DNA from: Dallia pectoralis
Taxonomy: Eukaryota; Chordata; Actinopteri; Esociformes; Umbridae
Reading direction: 5' to 3'
DNA: 64,000 nucleotides
NCBI GenBank assembly: GCA_029465975.1
Contig: CM055758.1
Coordinates: forward strand, 9,475,615 to 9,539,614
Shown here in pieces: positions 21,542 through 34,931 of this stretch (the stretch's first letter is position 1; every line of letters begins with the position of its first letter). The notes under the pieces were generated by a model that was not told the DNA's origin, ran no database searches, and worked only from the letters and a program-made list of their open reading frames with translations. The position numbers and the translations under genes were made by a program.

Positions 21542-23385
21542 TCTAAAAAGTGTCTATTGCATCAAGATGCTTCCTGAACCAAAAACGACAATCAAAATCA
21601 ACTTTTGGTAATTAATAGAAAAGTTGTCTATAAAATGCAGAAATTCATCAAAACAAATGAATAATGAATGCTTCAATTGTTTATTACTACTTAGTTGGCT
21701 GGTGAAGTAAGCACAACACTGTTTGCAAATATCTCTAGTAGTCCCAAGCCATTCCCTATCAATTGTAAACCTGGAGTGGAGGCTGCTGCTATATCTTATT
21801 GTGCGTTTTGGTTCTACATAGCTGTAAACAATCAATTAATTCAATTATGGGATCAATGATGAGCTCTGTACATTTTTTTTACTTCTCTTTGCTGAGTCTT
21901 TGGTTGAAGTCGGCACGAGTGTGTATAAATCACCCTGTATAATTAATTGTGTCCAGGTGGTCAAATTAACTACGAAAAAGAACAAGTCACTGTAAAAGAA
22001 AATGCCATTGCTCTTGAGTCTGTTGGAATCTGGCAACAACATCACATGTTCTCTCTTGACAAAACATTGTAATTTATTAAAATGCATGCCGTTACAAAAA
22101 AATCTACGCTATCTGCAATTTAAATGCTATTTCCTAATAATGATTTGTTGCTCTGAAATTTGCCTAGTCAAGAATAACTAATTACAGCCTGCAAGCATGG
22201 GAACAGTTCTCGAGACGGTAGGCCTTACGAAACAAAAAAGAATCAAAGACGCGTACAAACAGGAGCAACACATGACCAATGTTGACAGGCAACGTAACTA
22301 AGGACAAGTTACAGATTATGAATCACACAGAATGATTCGTCACAGAGGTTTTTTTTTACTTTGTCATTATGGGCTATTGTGCGTACGGACAATAGGTTGA
22401 TGGGATGCTGTCTTACTCGACATTCATCGACGAAGTGTGGCAATCAAAAAGAGGTCGAAGTTATATTTTTAATCTTCTTCTTTCATCACAGAGATCTTCG
22501 AGAGCCTATACGGCAGGGTTACAATCAAGGCATGTCAGTATGGCAGGATATCTTTAACTGAAGTTTAATTTTGCCTCAGCTATTACACTGCCCCACGTTT
22601 CCAGAAGGAGTCTTCACCTGGTGTACTCAACATGTAACCGCCCCTCACCTACCTACGCTTTATTCTCTGGTTCCGCGCTTAACCCGCTGTAACGGCTATC
22701 AGACGGAGCACATCTGAACGGTGACACTGAGGAGGCAGGCAGGGTTGAACACCACAGCCCATAAATGAGATCCTGTCTGGTCAGTCAAACACAGAGTCTT
22801 TCTATTAGACCCTGCACCCCACCACATGCCTCAGGCACCCCCCGGAGACACCCCCCGGAGACACCCCCCGGAGACACCCCCGATCTGCCACAGGCCCTTC
22901 CAGTCGGATCCAATCTGGGACATACTGACACGTATGACCTATTTCATTTCCTTACTTTGATTAAAACACACGGCCTCATCTGCGGGGAGAGGAGCTTCCG
23001 AAGGGTTTCAAATGAAGGCAATTAAGGTAAGAAGCACTGTACATCAAAGGTTGTGCACATGTTGATGTGGTGGTTTTCCTGTGGCTCTCTCATTGCCTGT
23101 CAGCAACATTTAAGGGTCTCACGCTTCAATTGGCGTAGAGTGCAGGAATAGCCAAATACAGGAGCCGGATAAACGTTTGTGGTATTCCTTTATAATAATA
23201 CGCACACGGAACAATGATCGGTAAACATGTACTGTACTTGAAATTGACAAGCGACTTAATAAGAAAATACAAACGGCTGCAAGTAACACACATAACTAGA
23301 ACTTGATGTTACTTTGAAATAATGCGAAGCACCGTGTAACACAACCCAGTGAATTAAATAGACCTCCCAATTGCCAAACACCGAA
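21542..23385. other. Unique A+T-rich stretch
   Basis: No gene seen. A short Tc1 scrap (see 22346-22400) and about three copies of CCCCCCGGAGACAC at 22838-22877 are the only repeats. A possible poly-T tract with an adjacent Tc1 motif lies at 22350. Confidence 0.5.
22346..22400. mobile_element. Tc1 terminal-region scrap
   Basis: TTTACTTTGTCATTATGGGC then TATTGTGCGTACGG and GGTTGATGGG closely follows the leader region of salmonid Tc1 elements (CTTTGTCATTATGGGGTATTG ... TTGATG). Only about 55 bp survive. Confidence 0.55.
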
Positions 23386-23439
23386 ATAGTGTGCGCAGTG
23401 ACCACCAAACAGGACCTTGGTTGTCACTGCGCACACTAT
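23386..23439. other. Near-perfect 23 bp inverted repeat with 8-base loop
   Basis: The left arm 23386-23408 (ATAGTGTGCGCAGTGACCAC plus CAA) pairs with 23417-23439 with one mismatch across 23 positions. The loop is ACAGGACC. Arms this long and this close would fold into a stable stem on either strand. It may be the core of a small inverted-repeat element or a transcribed hairpin. No TSD of more than 2 bp was seen. Confidence 0.85.
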
Positions 23440-26400
23440 GTTTTCAAACCTAATGCGTATAAGTACATGAAGAAAAACGCTGTCTTTAGCGATTCAACAT
23501 AACGATCTGTGATACATAAAGCCGCCAGCTTTGCCTGGACCAAGAGTTCTCTTTCACAGACCAAAACCTTCCCAGCTCCATGGAAGGTCAACCCCATGAT
23601 TATTTAATGAAGACAAAAGTGTGTATGAGTCTATTGGACATATGGTTCCTGTAAAGCACAGTTTTAGCGGGTCCCTGGGCCATTCCATCTCTTGGGGGGC
23701 CAGACGGAAAGAGGATGTGGTGGCGTCTATTCAAATTATCAAAATAATTTCTCGCTTGCCTGTTAGGTTCCTATGAATCCACAGGTCTAAGCCAATCCCT
23801 GTGAGTTTTTAAAGAAATTAGACTATCCTGACAGTATTACAAAATTCTGTGTAAATCCCAAACCGGGTAAGTACGATATTCCCCGAAAAACTGCAAAGTA
23901 AATTGTCTGTGACCTTCACCGTGCACACAACGGTGGAGGCCTAAAATGCCCAACTATAAGTTAATAAGATATCTTGTCGGAAAATCAATGGAAGCTTGGA
24001 ATGAATGGATTGAGCGACAAACTAATAACTACGGCAGTGTGACTCACTGGCACAGGTGCAAAACGTCAGGAACACATCAATGTTCACTGATACACACAAG
24101 CTTCAGTGTACATCTAAAGGTGTGCCAAGGACACTTCCTGGATCATTGGCAACTGTGCTGAGCCTGCCTGGAAGAGGACAGTTGTCGTGGGATTTGTTGT
24201 ATCGTTTCTTTTATTGGATCTGCACTATTTCGATGTGACTTAATTCTGTTGTCTATGTCGTTTCTATTTCATCCACGAACCCGTTACGTAACAGCAGACT
24301 GTTAAATAACCACACAATCTACAAGTTGTCCCCCAGAAATTATACACCAATTCTATGCCAACAAGCTATTTGGATGTATTGCCGGAAAAGGCTCTGCTCA
24401 CATCAAGACATGAAGTGACACTTTGGATTTAGACATCTAATTAGTTATAGAATACCCCTATTTTTGATACACTAAAACAATGTGATAAACCAGCCGTTTC
24501 TATTCTAATACAGAGAGCTGGTGAGAATTCTCAAGGTATTGAATATCTTTTTAAATAATATTTTTTTAAGCAGAAACTGAAGGAAGCCAATTTGCTAGCC
24601 ACCAGGAGTTACAAAAATGCATCTCAAAAACGGATTTGCCGTATAAACCCATAACACTTGGGCTAAAGTTATATAAGCGTTAAATAAAACACATTATACA
24701 TTATTGCTTATGTTTGTTCATATTAAAGTGTTTATTACTATGGGCCAAATTGAAGGAACAGCATTTACAAGCAGATTTAAAAAATAATCAAGCAATGTCT
24801 GAGTTAACATCATCTGTGCATCTAAACAATGTAAGGCAACTCTCTAACTAACTATTTATGAATAACATTATGTCTTTCAACAAAAGTGAAGACAACACAG
24901 TTATTTGACATGCTGTGAATTTTCCTCATTAACAGTGCAACCTTGGCTTATTGTGTGTGTGGTTTTTTTCATGTTCCAAAGTATGATGTTGTCCTTGACA
25001 TTGTTTGTTTCACTTCAATACACAAACACACACTTAGTGGTACTGTTCTGCTCTATCAATGTGTCAGTGCATTTCTCTTTGTTAGGATTTTTGTGGACCA
25101 CGGGAAGAGTAGCTCTTTATAGCGTGGGAGCTAATGGGAATGAGAATAAACAAATTATAAACACACACACACACACACACAAAATAGCCAAATGCCCAGT
25201 TGACATTCCTGTCTGTTTGTGAGACTTTACAAGGTGTAATGTTAATTTGTCCAATGGGGATTCTCTCATTAAATAATGCTGGCCGTGGAGACGCAGAATA
25301 CACTAATAACCACCATTGAACACAACATTATATGAATACAAAACCAGCTTTATAACAGGTTATATAACAGGTTACACAGTTCTTTGGTCCTTGTGTTGTC
25401 AGACTATTTCATTTGACTTTAAAATGGTTTATCCGACATGGATGAAAAGTATCTTCATGATTGCGTATAGAATTTAGTTTTTTTTAACACAGCAATGTTA
25501 AGTTAGGTAAGAGTAACTGTTTTCGTCAAAGGGATGATCCTAGAAGTTTATCCTTCACCTGACTGAATTTCATCTACCTATGATGCTATATATTCTGGTG
25601 GTTTCTAAACCTTAAAAATGCCATTCCCTTGATTTCTCTAAATATATAAAGTAGTTTCCAAGCCCCATGGTTTTCGATATTCCCCAATTTCAGTTCCAAT
25701 AACTATTTTGACTTATAGATTCAAAAGGCTGTACCATAATACGTATATTATAACAACGAATGCAAATACACATTTGAATTGTTAATTCGCAGTAAATGAC
25801 AATCAAACCTACAACAATATTATTCCATTATTACAACTCACTGACAGAAAAGTTAAAACGTTAGTTCTGTTTATAAGTAAGAAGGAAACATTTTGTTCAT
25901 CCTTGGTGTGTATTTAAACCAGATGTATTGTGTTTCCAGTACTGCTTTAACATCCTAGTATTAGTGCTGTATTGATATGCCAGTTATGCAGTGAGACATA
26001 TGTTACATCAAGGTCTGCTGCAACTTTGAGATTGCGATGCTAGGATGTTAGCCCTTCGGCTCTGATAACTTAATACTGCCTATGTCTGGAACTAAAAAGC
26101 ATTACGTTTGTCATGTCTTAGTCCTCTCGGCCTGAGATAAATGACATTCAGAGGATATTGTACCTGATATGAATAGACAAGCGGTAAGAACTAAGTGTTC
26201 GCGTGTGTTGGCTTTGAATCTCTAAACAGGCCGCTGCATAAATATGTGCGCTAATCAATATGGAGTCAAGGTTCAAAATGCATCGTGGGAATTTTATCAA
26301 CATCGTATGCAAATCAGAAATATGACAAATCTGTAATGTTTTAAATTCATATTTTACATTTGCTCACACTCGTGTGATTTAATCTAAACACACATATGGG

Positions 26401-28668
26401 AAACAGACACATCAATCAGTGGAGCCTTTATGTGAATTTACATGTTTAGTTTTATTTGGCTGTTGAATGTAACTTCTGTGTCGTATGAATGGTGAAAATG
26501 AACATTACGGCACAAAGACGTATAATAAGTGTGTCCGCTATATCTACAACCGCGTAGGGTAATTCATCTGCTGCAGAACATGCGAATTATCCTCCGTTCT
26601 CTATTAGGAACACTCTGATTTTAGGAAATGGTGACGACCCCTGTCTCATACTGAATTGGCATGTGATTTTCTGTGATGTCTTTGAAAATGTCAAAGCACT
26701 CAGGGGTAGAAAATAATATGGTTTCTGTATTTCCGAGGCACATGAAGTCTCTTCAGTCCAAGGGGTATGTTGCTGGCAATATAAGTAGATTTAATTGTGT
26801 CAGTCGCCACCCTGAATAGTCACTGTTGTTCTCCGAGCTCCTGGTCTTTGACAATGACAAGAGAAAGTAATAACATGTATTTGTGGTTTGCGAAATATCA
26901 CAAATATAAATATACAATAATACAAAATAACCATCTTATCTAGACAATGATAGGGGTACTCTATGGTCGCTATATAGTCAGGTCAGCTGGATGTAAATGT
27001 GTGCATCTTTAAAATATCTTAAAATGTACTGTCATTTGAACCATGGGTTAATTGCATGCCAGTAATCAGTTTCTGTATTACAGTATATGATGTGTACATA
27101 GAGCATGAACAGTATACAGTGATTAATATACTTTCACATTTTGTCTCATAAATACAAATTGTTATATTATGAGCGGTTGTCGTGTGTTTTTCCTATTCAG
27201 TGATCATATAACTGTGCTTATGTGACCAAATCAGTTGAGACAAATGGAACGAGAGACTTTTAAGATATTACATTCTCACGTATTTGAGTTACCAACTGAG
27301 CTGTGCAGGATTCATTAGCAGAGAGAGTGTATAGATAACATGCACAGAATGCCTCTACATAACTCAAATGAATGGATTCTCCACACGAAATCAAAAGCCT
27401 ACACAAGGTTTACCGGAACATTCTTTTCCCTTTTGACGGACCTAAATCCAAAGCATAGCGTCTTCAGACTGAAATGTGCAATTTCAGGGTTTGAGGTATC
27501 TTTTGCTCTGACATATCTCGTGATTGATGATTATACGATGAAATTTATAAAGATTCATCAAATTATTTCACAATTATTTTATTGTCACTGATATCTCCCA
27601 GTGTCCTAACATATAAAATAAGTTTAATCAAATTCCTTGATGGTCAACAGTAATAGAAACTGTTGTGAGTGACATAAAAAACATAAAAGACAATGTTCTG
27701 AAGAGTCCCAGACCACGATCAAGACATGAAACGGGTTATTAAATTGCTTTTGGAGGTCTCCATCTCCCAGTCTCTTCACAAACACGTTTCTCAGGGTGCC
27801 TTTTATGTTATCGGTTATTATTTGTAGATGGTATCTGGTAACCGATACGGCCATAAAATAAAATAAACCTTTTATATAGCATTGTTTATCCATTTAAAAA
27901 AGTTTTAACACAGTCTATGATGGGACCAGTATGTTGTTATCAGACCGTTTCCAGCCACAAAGCTTTACTACATGTTGGTCTGTAATAAAAAAGAGTCCTT
28001 GGTCTCCGTATGGTCAGGCTTGTTTATAAAGGTTATAGAAATACAAAATTCCTTTCCCCGTTGTCTACTTCCTCTCTTGCTCTATGACACAGGTTTCCCT
28101 GGACAACTCAATATGTTCAAAGCTGGAAAAAATGCATCAATAGAAAGAGGACTTTTTTAACATTATATGATTGAGGACGATAAATCAACATCGATATTGC
28201 AAAAGATTAATGAGACACAAGACATGGCTCTTAAGTAAATGCGGTGCATTCAATGGGTCGAGATGAATCTCACATTATTGGTGCCCTACAGAAACGCTCT
28301 ACAGACGTGATGCGTACGAGTGAATAAGATACATTGAATTGGCGGAGATGAGCGTCGCGCGTTTAATGTGTCACAAGTATTTAAGTGGCGAGGCAGAGAT
28401 TAGCATTACAGATGCTTATGGAGTGAAGCCAGGCAGACTCTCCACTCGCCACTCGTCACTCTCTAATCGTGTCCTCATCTCTCCTTTGTCTTTCCATCCC
28501 TCCTTTCTCCTTCCCTATTCGCCGCCCCCTCCTCCCCAGATGCCTCCTTCCCTATTCGCCCCGCCCCTCTTTTTCCATACGCTCCTCAACTATCTCTCTT
28601 GACTTATTTGGCTCATTGCACTGCAGTCAAGGCAACGATTGGAGTGAGGCTTCAATCAGTATATTGGA
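23440..28668. other. Long unique A+T-rich stretch
   Basis: About 5.2 kb without a recognisable gene, transposon or long array. An (AC)n lies at 25161-25181. Frames are short. An ATGCAAAT octamer at about 26308 and other homeodomain-like AT motifs are present but expected by chance in such sequence. Confidence 0.5.
25161..25181. repeat. (AC)n microsatellite
   Basis: An uninterrupted CA run of about 21 bases. Confidence 0.9.
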
Positions 28669-29025
28669 GAGACTCTGACAGACAGACACAGACAGACTGA
28701 CCAAGATAGACACGGACAATCAGGCATAGACAGGCTGAATGAGTCAAGCAGATAAAAACAGACAGACAGAGATGAGTAAAGACAGACAGAGATGGACAAA
28801 GACAGACAGAGATGAGCAAAGACAGACAGAGATGAACAGACAGACAGAGATGGACAAAGACAGACAAACAATGTGGAAAATACAGACAGACACACAGATA
28901 TATGTCCATACATACAGACAGACAGATATTTGTCCAGACATACAGACAGACAGAGATATGTCTATACATACAGAGACAGATATATGTCTATACATAGAGA
29001 CATACATACAGACAGATATAGCAGG
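28669..29025. repeat. (GACA)n-derived microsatellite with longer-period units
   Basis: GACAGACAGAGATGRRCAAA units (about 21-25 bp) dominate the first half. The second half shifts to ACAGACAGATATATGTCYAT units. Both derive from a GACA core. Open frames on both strands (up to about 105 codons) are by-products. Confidence 0.9.
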
Positions 29026-32000
29026 TTGGACTTATTATTGAAAATATGTTCTCAGAGCAGCATCGCATCTGATTGGTTCTCTCAGTCGCCCAATCAGCGG
29101 CAGCAGAAGGCGGAACATGGCAGCAGGAGGCGGGACTGGGTTTGTTTTGAAGCGCGCAGCATCAATAACTAAAAGTCCAACCTGCACAAAGAAATGACCA
29201 GCTATGTATGGCTGATATTCACATCGAGCTGCATGGACGTAACACAGGCAGATTCCATGACGTGAGTGAAGTTCAACCGTAACGAGACATCGTTAATAAA
29301 GTCACAATGTGGACAGCGTATGATAGTGGGTGTCAATCTTACTTGACCCAACGGTAACATTTGAATTCCAACTGGCCCTCATCTATAAACCTGTACAACC
29401 TCATACCTACAGCCACTCGCCCCCGTTTATCCCCCTGACATCTGTGGTGTCGGTTAAAATAACATTTAGCAGCGGCGCTAAACAGAGCCCTTCACCTGCG
29501 CTAACCTTGTTACAGCGACTTATGTGAGACGGCCCTCTGTGTACGCAAGGCGATCGCTCCTCTATCGGCAAGGTCCTCAGCATGAGCCATGAATGATTTA
29601 CATCAACACCGGACGCTCCGCTTCTGCCCTCTTCCGAACTCCAATGGGACCACAGGTGGGCGAGCTAGCTGGTCACCCTCATCCATCACAAACAGACCGC
29701 TCAACCACACGCCGGGTCTCTTCTTCATGTCGCTCCACCTTCAATCAGTCACGCCTGGCGTCAAACAGTTTTGTCAACGTTCCTTCAGTGTAGCGGAATT
29801 GTTGAAAAAAAAAAAACTCCAAACCCACATCAAGTTTACCTATAGTCCAATTCTATTGCATGGTGTACAGCCAAACCCTGATTCCTGCCATTTAAAGATA
29901 GCCGTTCTCCGTGTTTTTATTCCTAAATATTTCCATTAATCATCGGTTCCGTGTGTATGCCTGAATCATGACCTGTGCAGTGCCCTGCAATATCTCAGAT
30001 TTGTATCTCGATAGAACTTGATGGATTTATGAGTCCTAAAACCACGCGCTAGCGAACCGCAGAAGATGCTCTGCTCACTACTCAGGCAGCCGCTTAATAA
30101 CGTCGCTTTTAATTAATCAGGTGATTCATCAAATTTACTGCCAAAGTTGATTCATCGTACATTTATGGATTCGGTTGGGTCAGACCTTCCTCTCCTTCTG
30201 GGAATTCGCCAGCATTTTGATTCCGTCCCAGATACACAGCGCACAGCGCCTTTCAGATTAGCCGCTTGGCCTTTGTGACACACAAAACAATCCCAGAAAA
30301 CTCTGTGACTCATTGCTTTAGGCCCCTGGATGATTAGTTGTCCTATTAAATCTCCCGCCTTAACCCGTACAGCCGACATGCGTAATGAAATCTGATATTC
30401 CCAGTGAGAGATGGCTTGAGATGGTGATTAATAACATGTATGCTTTAAAGCCCACGGATACACCCCCCAACACCCCCCCCCCCAACCTACCCGTGATACC
30501 TTTCTAACGTCGAATTATAGAAAATCCGAGTAGAGAGATGAAATCATGCCGACCGGGGGACGTAGATATGCACGCCGTAGATATGCACCACCTATCCTCG
30601 GGTTAATAAGACCATAATGTAATTCCTGGGCCGCGACGCTTCCCGAGACTGGCTTGCTGTATTGGACGTGGCGCTCAGCTGCCGGTGACAGAGGCTCCGT
30701 CCGCAGCGACATAGAGACAAATCTCATTGCTCACCTCCTCGTGTCGATCCCAGTGGGAGCGCAAACACAGACTGGAACAAGTGACACAACGTGCACACCG
30801 GAGATGGTTTGCTATAGAGCACATTGTGTGCGTTTGTACGTGTATAATGTGAATATTCCGGCATCTGTGTGTGTGTGTGATAGGCATGCTAGTTAACATT
30901 GTATTTGGTCTGCAGCGGTGAAAGGGTGCTCCTGTCTCAGCACATAACAAACAGCCCTGCCACAGGGGACGCGGGGAAGTAATGCATCTTGGGAATTGAC
31001 GCGCCAGTCAGTTGTCCGACGGCCTCAGTCGTTCTCATCTGTATCAATATTTATCAATGTGAGAAGCTTTTGAATAAAGCCGTCTGCATCTGCACAAAGA
31101 CAGCGAACAATACCGAGCACGCTGTGCTGTTCCAGGAGAATATATCACTCTTCCCTGCGTTTACTCTGTGTGAGGCGAACGCACAACGGTATGGAGGACT
31201 TGGCCCCTTCCTCTACATAAAGCAACCTTTTCACCTGGCCGGAAGTCCAGGACGGGGAACGACAAACATCTAGGGTGAAAAGAGAACCCACAGCCCGTTT
31301 GGAACGTGTACCAGTAGAGTTACGTATAATTTGTTCGGTAGCTCTCATATATTTCATGAAGGTATTTCTTTGGTTTGTTTAAGCTCAGATATACTTACAT
31401 CGTACGGGTACCACACAACTGGAATAAGGCAGATGAACACACTGAGAAGGCCAGAGTTAGGCAGACTAATATTAGCCACTAACAGTATAAAACACAGTGG
31501 TTATTAGGGTTTTAGTAATACAGCTCATTATCAGCCAAAAGCTTCCCTGAAAGCCTCACAGAGGCGGGCCCTGAGTTACCAGTGTAAAAACCCAAACCCA
31601 AATGGTAGAAATACTTGGTACCGAATGCACGCAGACAGAGTACTTGTCACGTCAAGAAACTCATCCATCTCCTGGTAGAAAAAAAGGTCTGACATGAACA
31701 GATGAGTGGCTAGACAACAGAATCACATAAAAAACTCCCTGTTGTAACATAGGGGAGGAGCCTAGGGGAGGAGCCTAAAGCAGAGCCGGGCAATGGTTGG
31801 CTATAAGGCTTCTTATGGCTGTGATGGGTGGATATTGTGGGCAACAACAGTAGGAGCTGTACGTCAGAAAGTACCAGGCAAACTTTGGACAGAGACAGCA
31901 TTGGGTCACTAGGTCTCTGGTCCACTGGGTAATAGCTAATACTGTTAGTCAGGACCTGGAAGTTACACATGATAGCTTAGGTAGCTAAGCATATGCTGCC

Positions 32001-32702
32001 TGTCTGGTAACAGCAGCCGGGAACTAGTTAAAGTGTGCAAAAGTAGGTTATATTTATTCATATGGCTATCCGGAGATAAATTGTATTGATATGCCGTAAG
32101 CTAACGGTAATGGGATGCATTGTGACATGCTAATGTTACTGACTAGAACATCACGGATCTTTCAATGTGCTTTGTCGACACTTAGTTTCTTCCCACTGGG
32201 CAGCCAGAGATGTTTGAAAGGTAGTAGCTATTGATTTTGCTGGCGTTAGCCAATTTTGGTACGATTGCTACTTTTAGCAGCAAGCAGTCTACAGGATAAA
32301 TAACTTTTAGTATACAATATTTCTGGTCATTGAAGTATCAAAAGCATCTGGATATCAGAGATAGTCAGTGTCCTTCACTCGCAGCTGCTGCAGGAATAAC
32401 TAACATCTCTACAAAAAAACAGAATGATTCTCAACACTCCCAAATCCCAACATAGCCAGATAAAATCCTGTACGAGCGCAAGGTCACTTAAAATGATCCA
32501 TATCCCTCCTACTTACGACCACTTATGTCGGGTCCAAAGACCTTCAATGTTTACTGCAAACAGAGTTAAATCGCACATATCTGTTGACTCGTTTGTGCGA
32601 AGAGAGACAAAGCGATGGAGAAGACGACCTATTGTGCTGCACCTGTCATTGTCCTGGACGTGTGGTTGCACTCTCGTGGCACCGGGGGACGTCCTGACCT
32701 GG
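29026..32702. other. Unique stretch with promoter-like and CNE-like pieces
   Basis: At 29071-29140 an inverted CCAAT (ATTGG), a CCAAT and two GGCGGRAC boxes lie within 70 bp, which would suit a promoter, but no gene with recognisable exons follows. At about 30040-30370 the sequence is non-repetitive with TTAATTAATCAGG-type homeodomain motifs. A C run lies at 30469-30482. No coding gene was recognised. Confidence 0.4.
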
Positions 32703-34331
32703 GGAGGTCTTCATCAGCCGTGGTAGAGTCGTGGAGGTCTTCATCAGCCGTGGTAGAGTCGTGGAGGTCTTCATCAGCCGTGGTAGAGTCGTGGAGGTCT
32801 TCATCAGCCGTGGTAGAGTCGTGGAGGTCTTCATCAGCCGTGGTAGAGTCGTGGAGGTCTTCATCAGCCGTGGTAGAGTCGTGGAGGTCTTCATCAGCCG
32901 TGGTAGAGTAGTGGAGATCTTCATCAGCCGTGGTAGAGTAGCGGAGGTCTTCATCAGCCGTGGTAGAGTAGCGGAGATCTTCATCAGCCTTGGTGGAGTC
33001 GTGGAGGTCTTCATCAGCCTTGGTGGAGTAGTGGAGGTCTTCATCAGCCGTGGTAGAGTAGTGGAGGTCTTCATCAGCCTTGGTGGAGTCATGGAGGTCT
33101 TCATCAGCCTTGGTGGAGTAGTGGAGATCTTCATCAGCCTTGGTAGAGTCGTGGAGATCTTCATCAGCTTTGGTGGAGTCGTGGAGGTCTTCATCAGCCG
33201 TGGTAGAGTCGTGGAGGTCTTCATCAGCCGTGGTAGAGTCGTGGAGGTCTTCATCAGCCGTGGTAGAGTCGTGGAGGTCTTCATCAGCCGTGGTAGAGTA
33301 GTGGAGATCTTCATCAGCCGTGGTAGAGTAGCGGAGGTCTTCATCAGCCGTGGTAGAGTAGCGGAGATCTTCATCAGCCTTGGTGGAGTCGTGGAGGTCT
33401 TCATCAGCCTTGGTGGAGTAGTGGAGGTCTTCATCAGCCGTGGTAGAGTAGTGGAGGTCTTCATCAGCCGTGGTAGAGTCGTGGAGGTCTTCATCAGCCG
33501 TGGTAGAGTCGTGGAGGTCTTCATCAGCCGTGGTAGAGTCGTGGAGGTCTTCATCAGCCGTGGTAGAGTCGTGGAGGTCTTCATCAGCCGTGGTAGAGTC
33601 GTGGAGGTCTTCATCAGCCGTGGTAGAGTCGTGGAGGTCTTCATCAGCCGTGGTAGAGTAGTGGAGATCTTCATCAGCCGTGGTAGAGTAGCGGAGATCT
33701 TCATCAGCCTTGGTGGAGTCGTGGAGGTCTTCATCAGCCTTGGTGGAGTAGTGGAGGTCTTCATCAGCCGTGGTAGAGTAGTGGAGGTCTTCATCAGCCT
33801 TGGTGGAGTCATGGAGGTCTTCATCAGCCTTGGTGGAGTAGTGGAGATCTTCATCAGCCTTGGTAGAGTCGTGGAGATCTTCATCAGCTTTGGTGGAGTC
33901 GTGGAGGTCTTCATCAGCCGTGGTAGAGTCGTGGAGGTCTTCATCAGCCGTGGTAGAGTCGTGGAGGTCTTCATCAGCCGTGGTAGAGTCGTGGAGGTCT
34001 TCATCAGCCGTGGTAGAGTAGTGGAGATCTTCATCAGCCGTGGTAGAGTAGCGGAGGTCTTCATCAGCCGTGGTAGAGTAGCGGAGATCTTCATCAGCCT
34101 TGGTGGAGTCGTGGAGGTCTTCATCAGCCTTGGTGGAGTAGTGGAGGTCTTCATCAGCCGTGGTAGAGTAGTGGAGGTCTTCATCAGCCTTGGTGGAGTC
34201 ATGGAGGTCTTCATCAGCCTTGGTGGAGTAGTGGAGATCTTCATCAGCCTTGGTAGAGTCGTGGAGATCTTCATCAGCTTTGGTGGAGTCGTGGAGATCT
34301 TCATCAGCTTTGGTAGAGTGGTGGAGGTCTT
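32703..34331. repeat. 30 bp minisatellite with higher-order organisation, ~54 copies
   Basis: The unit is GTGGAGGTCTTCATCAGCCG plus TGGTAGAGTC. Diagnostic variants (GGAGATCT, AGAGTAGCG, AGCCTTGGTGG, AGCTTTGG, GTCATGG) recur in the same order. The GGAGATCT-AGTAGCG block begins near 32911, 33301, 33661 and 34021, giving higher-order units of 13, 12 and 12 monomers (390, 360, 360 bp). No stop occurs in several frames, so 546 and 570 codon frames lie opposite each other. I treat both as artefacts of the array. Confidence 0.97.
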
Positions 34332-34931
34332 CAGCCTTGGGCTGTCTGGCATTAACACAAATGATCCCTAAATGGTTAATGGCTCCGGTTGCGTAGCTAT
34401 GCCTTGTCTTTGGGATGCCAGGTGTGTAGTAACGAATGTGGGCGGGCTGCTACTCAATTAATGATGCAATATTTATCGTCAATACTCAGGAGTGCTAATT
34501 AGAAATATCAATCCTTCTAAACCTCGGAAAAACATATTTACGTCGACAGATAACATTATCAAACACTTGAACAACAGGGATACAAAGTATATTAAATATG
34601 GTTGGATTAACATGTTGGGAAGCCCACTTTCCCGTTATTCATGTTAATATGGCAAAAACAGTAGATCCCAGTGACTTGGAGAGAAGGTTGATTGTTATGG
34701 CTCGTTTGGCAGGAGTTATAGAGAGCTCAGCCTGCTGATGTTTTATGATTCGCAGAGGCCGTTTTATTGTCTCTAAACCCTATTCAACACTTATGGGAGG
34801 TTCTGAAGTAAGACCTTATTCCGCCAATAAAACATTGCATGTTGTGTAGAAGAGTGGTTTCTTATCCCCTTAAAATGAGTTCCAGACACTTGTAAAGTTT
34901 ATGTTAAGGTGCATTGTTCTAGAGGCTTGAG
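34332..34931. other. Unique spacer
   Basis: I see nothing recognisable between the 30 bp array and the HARBI1-like fossil. Confidence 0.5.

Noticed and set aside
32646..34371. Open frames of 570 codons (minus) and 546 codons (plus) opposite each other
   Set aside because: Both are carried by a stop-free 30 bp tandem unit. There is no signal peptide, domain or splice support, and the codons simply repeat the unit.
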